A DNA stretch of 64,000 nt from Chaetorhynchus papuensis (taxonomy: Eukaryota > Chordata > Aves > Passeriformes > Rhipiduridae), in the NCBI GenBank assembly GCA_013396525.1, contig VWYX01000219.1:372001-436000 (forward strand). Direction: 5' to 3'. A model generated the notes under the pieces. That model made no database searches and had not been told where the DNA came from. It worked only from the letters and a program-made list of their open reading frames with translations. A program made the translations under genes and the position numbers. Shown here in pieces: positions 48,966-60,300 of this stretch (position 1 is the first letter of the stretch; each line of letters begins with the position of its first letter).

Positions 48966-51900
48966 GCTTTTGCTCTCTTCTCCCTTTAAAACAAAGATGT
49001 TTCTCCAGATGCACTGGTCCCCATCCAACAGATCCCTTTGTCTTGTCGCTTTGAATTATATTTTCTTTGTCTGCATTTGCCATCCTCCCAGGCTCAGCAC
49101 TGGATGTCTCATTAGGAGGGAGAGTCTGGTCAGCGCTGCCAAAACTCCTCGCAATGCTGACGCAGAGGGATCCTTACTGGAGTGAAGATGCTAAAAGTTA
49201 AATCTCAGCCAAGGGAAGGCTGTAGAATGAAGTCAGAGTGGAGACATGCCCGAAGGGAATTAGGAAACTTTGGGATGATTTTAGGATTATAAAAGGGATG
49301 AAGAAAAATTACAGGAGCAGAGCCAAAAGACTTCTCACCCCAAGCCTAGAATTTCCCATGACAAATGAGGCACAGCCCCCCGGCTCTGTGGGGCCACATG
49401 AGCCTCCTGTGGATGCTGTCCCCAGGGAGAGGCACAAGAGCTGCTCTGGCACAGGCCACACGAATGGGTGATGACAGCTCCTGCTGTCCCCTGCTCCAGG
49501 GCAGGCCCCTGAGTCAACATCCCTGGGTGGGATGCCCTGAGCTGCCAGGCAGGCGGGTCCTGCTGAGCAGCCCGGCTGTGTGGTGACTTTACTCCAGACC
49601 TCAGAGGGCATTTGGGTGCTCAAACTCAGACTCATTCCTTCCAACTGGCTCGATCTGGACTAGAAAAAGAAATGATCTCTCCCCACAGGCCTGCCCTCAC
49701 TTAACTTTGCAAGAGGAAATTTTCTCCCGAGCTCCAGGGACTGCAGGACATTTTTGATGTGAGGGAGATACGGAAAGCAAACCTGACCTTTTCAACCAGA
49801 GAAAGGCTGTTTCCCCACAAGTCTGCGTCGCCAAAAAAATGTTGGGTTTTATTTTCCTCCCAACGCTGCACTGAAAACAAACATCCAAACCTCAAACTTT
49901 GCTACAAAGCACGATTTTCTCTCAAAACCAACTCTTACCCATTTCTATCCAGCCCTGCCTCCCCGTGCTGCTCTTGCCTCTCTGCAGGCACAGGGAGTGT
50001 GGTGGGATCAGCCTGGGAAGTTATTTTGTTCCCACCAAACACCTTGGCTAGCGTGGAGTCCTTTTATTGCCGGGATGTCATTCACACTGTGCTTGTTTAA
50101 CACACATACCAGCTGCCTCTTTTCATGCTACTGGTCTGAGAACGAGGGCTGAGCTCTTCCCAAGCTCACAGGAAGATGGGCTCATTTGGGGACGTGGGAT
50201 GTAAATCCCCTCGAACACTGCATATATTTGCATCTGCATCTGGTTTTATCTCCTCCCTCACACTGCAAGATTCCCCTGCCCTGTCACGTTGGGGAAATGC
50301 AATGCCTCCCTCACAGGTGGAGTTTGGGATTCTTTTTCTGCTGTTGGTGACTGGTTTACTTTTCATTGATTTTTAGGGTCCTATAATGACCAAACAAGGA
50401 GTTGTTTCCATCAAACAGGATGACTGCTGCTCAACCACCACGTGGCCCCCAAACCAGCATCATCTGGAGTGGCACCACCTCCTCAGGCAGCCACAGTGTG
50501 GCACATGCATGGAGCAAGCCCTTCCTCAGCCACTGTGACTGTTTTCCCACTTTAGGACATAACAGAAGATCCTTTCAACAACATTTCCTTTGAAAAATAA
50601 TCCATCTAGCTCTGTTTTTGGAAAGTGCTCCATGCTCTGCACAGGAAGAAGTTAATTACTGTCCGGGGGGTGAGGGCGTGTGTTCTCAAATGTTTTAAAT
50701 GTTTAATTTTCTTGAAAGAAAAACCATCTCTGATCTCTGTTGGATCCTCTCCCTGTTTATACAGAGGGCTTCTATTAGCAGGGCCAACAGTACATCCCTG
50801 ACCACCACGTCCGTGTCCTTTTCTTCTTCCCTCAAAACAGGAACCCCTCCCAGGGGGGTGTGTCCCACCTCTCCTGCACCTCTCTCCAGGGAGCGGGGAG
50901 GGCCCGAGCCCTCCTGGCAGTGTCTGCTCCAAGGGCTGCTCCATCCAGACCCTGAGCTGTGGTGAAATGGTCTCCAACTGACGCAACATTTCCTTTCTTG
51001 CCCATTTTCCAGGAAGATGTGGAAAGCATGGGGTGGGTGACCCCCCTCACAGCCCCGTCCAGCGAGGAGGGTCAAAATGTCACTGAGACCTTTGCTGGTG
51101 GGTTTGAGCCAACCCCTGCTCACGTCAGCTGGGGATGGGCCGTGATGATGAGGCATCCACAGCTATTTCAGATGAGGTTTTCAGGCAGCGGGTGTCCCAC
51201 AGGCATCCCTGTCTCCCCATCATGGAGGAGTGTTTACAGTAAGGACATCAGTAGCTTTGCTTAGTCCCAACCTCCTCTAATGGGATTTGGGGTCTCTCCT
51301 ACAACTCTCCCCAACTTGTTGACGTCCTTTACGGGGTGTTGAGCATCTCTGGCACGGAGGCCCTGGGGAGATGGGCTCTGTGGTGGGACAGCCCTGAATG
51401 CCTGACCATGCATTGCCTGTCAGGATGCCCAGAGCTGCCCATTCCCATGGAGAATTGATTTCCTTTTGTTTTTGCTGCTTATCTCAGCCTGGTGCTGCCT
51501 CCAGTGCACTGTCGGGTGCTAATTTAATGCTGATGAGAGGATAATGAGAATGGCCATCAGTGTAGTAATACCCATTTGATTTTTAATTTATTACAGTAAG
51601 GAAGAGGTGACTAAGAGGAAGGGCTGGGGACAGTGGTCAGGGTGACCTAAGTGTGCATGCTGTGACATTTCCAGGTTGTGCTGGAGCCTGAGGTGGGCAA
51701 ACCCTGTGGGGCTCTGGATTTCACAGGTTGTTCCATGAAGAGCTCGGGGCTGGGGCTGTCACCTTCTTGGGAGATCCACCGCATGAACAGTTGTATGGGG
51801 TGGATGATGGTCTCAGGATCTGATCCACTGCCAGAACATCTGGGCTAGTGTTCAACGAGTGGGGTCCAGTGGGAGAGCAGGTGGACACGGTTTGCTCTTT

Positions 51901-53961
51901 GTCCACATGTGTGGACATGGAGGGGATTAGTTGTGAGGCTGCTGAGAAATGGAGAAGGACTTTGGCTCTTATTGTTGGGCTGGAGCAGGGGGGACGTTGG
52001 ACAGGTTGAGGTGAACAAGTGGGATCTTGAAGGCTCTGCAGCTGGGTCTCACGACTCCATCTCCTGGGATGACTTCAAACCTCTCCCACCCTTAATTTTC
52101 AGCTATCAAGTTCCTCTGGAGCTCCTCTCCAGAACATCTCACACCCGTGTCTTTTTTCCCCAAATTGTCCTGCAGCAACCAAAGCCCTCATCACCTTTCT
52201 GCAGCAGGCTGGGAGTTCAGTTCAGCTCCGTGAGCTCAGGAACAACCTCAAATTGCTCCTCTCAGCTGCCCTTCTACGTTATCCGTATTCGGGTCTCAAA
52301 ACATCCATCCTGTGTTCAGGATAAGCCAATCTCTGCAGCAAGCAAACCAGGCCGGTGCACAGACTGCATCTGTGTCCCACTGAGAGTGTGTGGATGGCAA
52401 AGAAGGCAGCAATGCTGGGGGAGAAATGGGAGATGGAGAGGATGGGAGGGAGAGGAGACAGGGCAGAGGGCCGTGCTGGGAAGGCTGTGGGGGCTGCGTG
52501 TGCATCCGGCCAAGCCCACGTGCTGCTTTTCACACTGAGAACCGCTGTGACTGGAGGAAGGGGCTGCCTGGGGAGCACTCAGCCTCGCCTCTGCTGGGTC
52601 AGGGCTCCTCACAGCTTTATTCTGGCTGTGGGGGTGGCAGTGATGCTTTGCGGCGAGCGGTTCGGTGGCTGGCGGGGCTGGAGGAGCACCAGAATGACTT
52701 TATTTTGGAAATATGTCCCTGTGGAGTACTCAATGTCCCTTGGCTATCCCAGCCCAAAGCCGGCCGAGCCGCTGGGACCTGCTCTGCTGGCGATTGTACT
52801 CGCCCTGTCTCTTATCGCTCTGCTGGGAAAAGAGCTGGCGAGAAGGGGAGCCAAGCCCACGCGCGCTCGCATTCCCTTTGGCACGCCCGAGCCAAAGGCT
52901 GGTTTCTTTCTTCCTTTATTTTTTCCCTTCTTTCGACTTTCTTTCTTTCCCAGGCACATTTTCCAGGTTGACAGAGCGACAGAGAGGATGAAAACGTGGT
53001 GGGGCTTTGGCCAGGATCGTGGAGGGGAAACGGTGTAGTGGTGCTTGGCAGCACCACGTTGGCTGTCGGGCCAGCCGGGTGCCAGGCAGGAAAGGGCGTC
53101 CCCAGCCCTGCTTGGAGCAGGACGAGGAAAGGAAAGGGATGGGGACAGAAAGGGCAGAGTGGTGCCTGGGGAGGGGTCACACCAGGTGGGAGAGTGCCCG
53201 GCTCCCCCCGGGCAGGTTGTGCCCTTCAGCCTCACCCTGGGCTGCAGAGCGGGGCTGGGGGGACAACGTGCTGTTGGATCTGGCCCAGAATAAACAACCT
53301 CGTGCCGCTGGAGAAAACAGCTGGCCTGTTTTCCAGGCAGACCGGGAAATGGTGGAGCCTTTTTCCTCTGGCCATGTTCCAGCAGAGAGTTGCAGCAGCA
53401 TTAACCCACTCTGGCTGGGTGGGAGCGGGGAGCTTGTCCCAGGACTGGCGCTGGCTCCCCAGGGATGGGACGGGGCTTCTCCCATCTTGTGCTTTGTCAC
53501 TGTCACCACATTTCCTGCTCTTACTGTGTTGACCATGGGTCTCCTTGGATGCTGTTGAATAGGGACCCTCTGCACCAAGTCCTGCTGCTTTTTGAAGGTG
53601 CTGGTGACCTGTTGGAAGAAATAATGGAGCTGGAGATGGGTCTGGATTTTCTCACTCATCTTCCCACACACCAGGGGTGAGGGGGTATTGCAAACCATGG
53701 GGTGGAAGAACAGCAAAGAGCAGCCCACACTTTTGTGAGGAACTTATCTTTAAGGAAGACACCCAAAGAACCACCAAGTCCATCATGTAATAGAATTATT
53801 GTTGCCGAAACCAAAGATATCCCCTCCTGACAGGACATGGAAGTTCCCATGTGTTTGTACTCTGTAGTAGAGCCAAGCTTAGCACAGACACGTGAGCGAA
53901 TTGGCCGCAGACCCCCAGGAGTCAGCCATAGGATGCCTCCCCACGGGAGGACCAACTTAGA

Positions 53962-53993
53962 GTAAATATTTAATAGCTCCCGTAAATATTTAA
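53962..53993. promoter_or_regulatory. Paired forkhead-like sites (GTAAATATTTAA twice)
   Basis: The same 12-mer occurs at 53962-53973 and 53982-53993, exactly 20 bp apart. GTAAATA fits the forkhead core GTAAAYA and each site is nearly palindromic. Function is inferred from the motif only. Confidence 0.35.
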
Positions 53994-56900
53994 CTTCTCT
54001 GACATGAGTGAGGATGGAAAAAACAGACCCTGGCGGGCAACCTCGCAAAGCCCCTGGGTGAGAGGCTTCAGAGCGCTCTTCCCAGCTCTCAGCGCATTGT
54101 ATGGGCTTCTAGGCAGGACCTGGCTTTCATTAGAAGTATGTGCAGAGCCTAACACAGGGAGGCTGTGATCTGGAACCAGACCATTACAAAAATAGCGTGC
54201 CCTTTGCATGAGTCAAGAAACACCCGCTCCCGATTAAACGGGAACGTCATCCATCTGAGTTTCAGGCCGGCACTTCAGCTGGCTTGTGCTCGGCATTGCG
54301 ATCATCTCCTTGGGCATTTCCAGCTTGAGAGAGCGCTCCTGGGAGGACAAGCTTTTTAAAAGACGGGCACAAATTGTGCAGCAGAGGAAATTCTGCTCTT
54401 CTTTGCTCTTGAGGCTGCTTAATGCAGACGTCAACATTCACAGAGGAGTTTTTGCCCTCCCCAGCTGTGGATGGCATATGGTGATTGAGGTCAATGCAAA
54501 ATGCCACGTCTCTACTGAGGGATCAGGAATGCCTGGAGCAAGAGGAGACCTGCACACCCTTGCTCCGGACCCATGGAAGCCAACCCTCTCATCTGACATG
54601 CTGAACCTCAAAATTTGGTTTTCAGCGTCATTTCCTCTCTTTTTAGTTGAAACACCACTGGCTGAAGGGATGTCCCACATGCGCGAGATGCTAGAAAGCT
54701 CTTGTCCCTTGTATCCAGCTGCCTCAGTACAGTGGTCTGGGATTTCAGGAACTGGCAAGTGGTCACAGAGCTCTGTCACAGCTTGTTTTATTTTGAAGAG
54801 CCAGTTTTGCACAGCGAGGCCTAGAAATGCTGCCATCTGGTCGGATGTTTCTGTGCTAATATTAGTGCAGCTAAATATTTGCATGTGGGCCTCTTTTAGC
54901 ACTGGGGCTCCCAGAGGAATATGGGCCACGTTTCTGGGGTTTTTAATAGAAAGCAAGAGAGGCCAGGAAGTCAAAGGAAGAAAAGGTGTCAGAAAACACC
55001 AGGTCAATGGAATGGGGCAACAGGGGCACTCCAGCATGGAGAAGAGCCCTCCAAAGGCCCTGTGTGGCCAGTTCCGAGTGATACTATGGGACTGGTGTGG
55101 TGCCACGTGGGTCTGGGCTTGGGTGAAGCTCTGCCTCGTGTGAGGGAGGAAGCCTGACAGGTCAGCAAAGCTAAAACCACTCAGACTCATCCTTCCCGAG
55201 ACACATTGCCCGATACTGGCTCTCTGAACTGTGGTTTCCTGATGCAGCTGTTTGATAAATATTTATCTCTGCTCTATTGCAAAGCAATTAGGACGGCCTC
55301 AGAAGTGGGTTTACTGAAGAGGCACCACAAAAGTAAGACAATTTGGATAATGAATGTATCTATTTATTTTCCATTCATAAGGGCTCTCCTGAAAGCTCCT
55401 GCGGAAACAGGCATTTCCCAAAGCTTTGTGTGTCCGTACGGTGCCGCACAAAGGTTAAAAGCCACGTCTGTTGTCGCTCACCTCCTGCTGGTTTTATCCC
55501 AGTGTCCACACACTGAAGCTGCCAGCTTGTGCCAGTATAAGGGAGAGATGGACAGCCTTTAATCAGGCCACTGGCTGCAGTTTGTGAGGCTCCAGTGTCC
55601 GCATGTGCATCTCCCTGTGCAGGCTGCTGGGTAGCGCTGTAGCTGAACACCCACTAAGAGCAATTAGGCTGTAAGGGCTTGGCTTTTGCTGCAGAAATAA
55701 AATATATTGCTGTCCCAGGAACAGGCCTGGGGTTCTCATATGAGGTACTTGGTCATGGGGAAAACAGTGGAGGGATGAAGACTCCAAATCAAGCTGTGAG
55801 GTCATGAGAGAGATGTGCTTTAGTCTCATACTTTAAGTTCGTTTTTACCTTCCTACTTTGCCCAGGACAGAGAAGGTGCTGGGGCCATTCCCAGGCTGCA
55901 AACCCCTACAGTGCAGGTGGACGCAGGCAGGTTCCACCAACTGCTGTGGGGTCAGATCAGGGGTCAAGCCCCAGTTTCCTGCTCACGGCTACCAGGAGCC
56001 TGATATCATTCCTGTCCCAGGCCACTGCCGCAGGGTTTCACCAGGATATTCCTCCAGTCTTGCTGTCAAACACAGCTGTATCGCACCCATTCCTGAGGAT
56101 CAGCCCTATTGTCCCATCCCTGGAGGAGGTGTGGAGACACCGAGGGGTTTGCACATCCTTCGTGGAGGGACTGAAGGGTTTGCACAAACTTTGTGGAGGA
56201 ATCAAGGGTCCTGCTGGCAGAAAAAGGAGCTGGTTTTATGGACTTGTAGCACAAACCAAGCGAATCCTCCACGTGTCAAGGCCAGAAGATTAACTGGGGC
56301 CCAACTCTGGGAGGGGCGACAGAGGGACAGAAGAGGTTCCTTTGTTGGGTTTGGGAAGAGGCAGTCACTGCACCCTCCTTTGTGAAGTTGCCGCCTCTTG
56401 CATTGCTTTCCTCCCCTCTCCCTTCAACAGGTTGCTTGGCACAAGCCTCCCCGGCATTCAGGGCCATCCCACCCCCTCCCCACGGCCCATCACCATCTGC
56501 TCACCACAGCCCAGCACAGCCCAGCCCCAATGCCTTGTCCACTGTGGCTCCAGAGCCCTTTGTGCCATTTTATCCCCTCGGTCATAACTCCTCCACCACT
56601 TGCCCCTCGCTCCCTCCTCCTTGCCTGTAAAGGCGAGAGGTGGGAAGGGAAAGGTTTCCCCAGCTCTGTGCAGAAATGTTCGAGTGTGTCAAAAGACAAA
56701 GCCTGTCCCCTTTGCAACCCACCAGCTGCTGCTGCCACAAAAGCGGGGAGAGGAGGGGGGCCAGGAGCGTGGGGGGCACTTTGTGACCCGAAAGGAAAAA
56801 CCTTGAGAAAAGAACAGAATAAATATCCCCTCCTTCCGCCCCTTCTTAACAAGAGGGGACAGAATTAAACACTTTTGTTAAGTGAGGGGCTGTCCCCCAC

Positions 56901-57137
56901 ACCAGTTAACACGGCTCCTGCGCCCTGTCCTGGTGTCGGACTTTAACTCACTCTGTGTCGTGTCTTTCTCTTCACGGGCAGAAAATTCAATTAGTCTCGA
57001 GCAAATGCCTTCCTAAAGGACACAGAAAACGAAAATAAAGAGGAGAAATCTGCTTTCATCTTGTACAGAAAGAGGCTCTGGGGGCGGAAATACAGATTAG
57101 GGAGATAAAGAGGCAGGTTTAGGGCTTTCAAAAGGGG

Positions 57138-57389
57138 TTTTCTCTCTCTCTTCTTTTCTTCTTTTTCTCTTTTCTTTTCTTTTCTTTTCTTTTCTTTTCT
57201 TTTCTTTTCTTTTCTTTTCTTTTCTTTTCTTTTCTTTTCTTTTCTTTTCTTTTCTTTTCTTTTCTNTTTTCTTTTCTTTTCTTTTCTTTTCTTTTCTTTT
57301 CTTTTCTTTTCTTTTCTCTTCTCTTCTCTTCTCTTCTCTTCTCTTCTCTTCTCTTCTCTTCTCTTCTCTTCTCTTCTCTTCTCTTCTCC
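57138..57389. repeat. (TTTTC)n then (TTCTC)n microsatellite in a 252-bp pure polypyrimidine tract
   Basis: Every base on the plus strand is C or T apart from one N at 57266. TTTTC units run to about 57315 and then change abruptly to TTCTC units up to about 57388. The repeat phase slips at the N. Apparent Lys/Arg/Glu-rich frames on the minus strand are only the repeat translated. Confidence 0.97.
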
Positions 57390-60300
57390 ATCCTTTTTTA
57401 ATTTTCTTTCCTTTCTCTTTTGGTTTGCTTTCTTTGCCTTTTTTTTTTAACTCCTCACCTATCCTCTCTCCCTCTCCCTCTCTTGCTCTTTCTCTCCTGC
57501 AGCCATCTGATGACCAGAGCCTGATCCCACACACCCCGCTGCTGAATCAATCCAAACCCCCGTGTAAGCAGAATTGTGTTTGTCCTGCTGTGAGTAAGAC
57601 TCCAAACCAGCCCTGGGTTTTTGCCTGTCTATACAGCTCCTCCATCCAGGTACAACGCTACCCCACTGCCAGGAAAAAGGAAGGATGGATGCCAGGAACA
57701 CTTCCCTGCTGGGCCACCCCCTCTACAAGGCACTGGGCTTGGGGATTTCTGTAGGAGCCCTGGCAACTAGTGGCCACTGGAAGCCAAGGGGAACATTTCC
57801 AGTGGTTCTGCAGCAAGGACCAGCTCCCTGTGTGCTCAGGGCTCGGGCGCTGCCGGCCGGGCAGGGCGCCAGGGGGGCACGGAAGGGCTGGTGCCTCCTC
57901 CACGGGGCACTCGGGGTTTATCGCGCACGGTAAGAGCAGCGAGCGTTTCCCGGCGGTCGCGCTTCCTGCCCTTGATTGCAGATGCTGCTGTCTAATCACC
58001 GCTTCCTCCCCTGCCTCTCCCCTGCACCGGGGCTCAGGGCTCCCTGGCAGCCCAGGGCAGTTTGGCATCATCCCATCCTCCGTGTTCACCTCCCACAGCT
58101 GCTTTTCCCCACGTTGTTCACCTTCTCCTCCTCCTCCTCTTCCAAGAAGTTCCTCTTCGTGCGCTGCTCTGGTCCTTGGCTGCCAATGCTCTGGAGCAAG
58201 GGCTGGTGCCTGATATTGCTGCGTGCCAGAGATAAGAGCTAATCTCTGGTTTATGGTCATGAATAAAACTTGCAGATCAGAGTCTCTGTGCGGAAATCAG
58301 GACCATACAAACCCTCACGGGAGGAGGAAGGGGGGCTGGCAGCACATCCCGTGTACTGAAGCTGTTGTTTTTGTGTGAGCCTGCCCCTACAGTGTACCAG
58401 GCTTCACTGGCAGGGAGGTACAGCTCAGCAAGCACTGGGCAAGAGGGGCCAAATACATTGCTGAGGCAGAAGGCTTCATTTTTTGACTCATCAGGGGCTG
58501 GGCATGGGGAGTTGGCCCTTGAGCCTCTCCTGAGCACAGCCCTCTGGAAGGTACGAGGGGGAGACAGAAAGAGAGGCTCTGTGCCAGATAAGAACCTGAT
58601 TTTGTCCTGAAATAGCTTCCAACAGTCCTGCACCAAGATTTTAAGGTATTGATTGTGTCTCTCGAGGTCAAGCTTTGGGAGGGAAAGACTCCACAAACAA
58701 CGCAGGAAGTGCCTGGAAGTGAGAAAAGCTGGCTGTCCTTCCTTCCAGCTGTTGCCATCTCTCTATGTGCACCCAACATCTGGCAGAAAACTTGAGTTTT
58801 TAGCTTGAATCCTTCTTCCCAATGTCTCTCCTGCAAGCTCCCTGCCACACAAGCAATGGATTTGCTTGACTCTTTCTGCTGGCACAGGCTTCGTTGCCCA
58901 GAGCACAGGGGATGACGGACTGGACTGTTTTCAGGTTGTTTTTGGAGATGAACGTGTAGCTGTGGCCTTCCAACAGGATGAGGATGAGCCAAGTAATCTG
59001 AAGTACCAGAGGACAAGACTGTGTGGGATGGAGTGAGGTGACAGTGGAGTCTCCAAGAAAAAGGGTGGAAGAAGAAAAAGTAGGAAAAGAGTCAGACTAT
59101 AGAGTCAGAAGGAGAAAATCAGTTTGGAGTCAGGGGTTTGTGTGTTGGTTGTTGCCTGTGTGCAGGCTTCCCCCAGGTTATCTTGCTCTGGCTGAAAGCT
59201 GGAGCGGGCTGGTGAAGGAACTGCTCAAAACCAGTAGGGCAGCGGCTGAGCGCTGGTTGAGGAGTTACTCGCTCATAGCCCCGAGCTCCTGTGAGCTGCT
59301 TTCATCTCTGAGCCAAAGGAAAGGATGGATCATTCTTCAGCAGCTTCCTCTGCAACATCTGGGCTCTGCAAGAGCCAGCTCTGGATCTCTGGGAGCAGCA
59401 CAGCAACCACAGCCCCCCCGGGCATGGGATGCTCCCACTGTCCAGCGCCGTGGATGCATCCAAGGGATCTGCTGGAATCTGAGCATAGACTGCAGCTGTT
59501 GTTCTGGCCCTGATTCGAGTCTTGGATCTCTCCAACATGGACAGCCCAGTGCGCTCCAGCCCCCTGTGCCCCTGCTGATGTCCCAGGCTGTGCACTACCC
59601 ATGGCTTAATTAGTTTAAAGAGAGTGATGGCAGACTCTGCCTCATGCCAAATCCCTCATGGTTATCCATGAAGCCATCATGGCCTCCTTGACCACTGCCC
59701 TGGACTCTTGTTGTCCTGAGGTCCTTTATTCTCTCACTTTAAATAACACTTTTTTCCTGCTCTCCCTCCCATAAACAGGGCTACCAGGCTCCACACTCCA
59801 GGGAGAAATTCCCACTCCTGTTCCCTTCATGGTCTGATGAGACAAAGTAGAAAAAATGGTCAGAGGGGAGAAGAAAGGAGAAGGTTTTGAAATGAATAGA
59901 AGCTGCTGGTCAGGCTGCCACTGAACAGACAAAGGCTTTCCAGCATGTAGCTGCTTGCCTATGCAGGGAAATTAATTGGAACAGCTTTTCCAAATTAGCT
60001 GCATCTGATGATGATAAAAATAATAAAAACAAATAGTGGATTAAGTTAAATTAGGAAAAAGCAGCTTTATTCTGGAATAGGCGTGTCCACATTCCAGCAT
60101 ATTTTATTCCACAATAGCAGCTTTGCTGAGCTGCTCTGTGCAGACAAGCCCCGACACCGGCCCTGTGCACGCTCCCGCTCCTCCTCTGCAGGGCAATCCT
60201 GCCTGCTTGTTCTCCCCTCCTGCTGCCAGAGGCTCCTTCAGACTTCCTCCTTCAGGCTGCTGCTTTTCCAGCACTTTTCCCTGCTTGAATGTCCTCCAAG

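Larger units (their letters stand above)
45231..57137. other. Intergenic, with candidate regulatory motifs
   Basis: No recognisable protein. Notable items are the TAAT-rich core at 45271-45287, the duplicated GTAAATATTTAA at 53962 and 53982, and an AT-rich palindrome and octamer around 54851-54884 lying inside an unusually long open frame (54286-55143). Confidence 0.5.

Noticed and set aside
57097..57534. Lys/Glu/Arg-rich minus-strand frame
   Set aside because: It is the (GAAAA)n/(GAGAA)n array read as protein and includes the ambiguous base.
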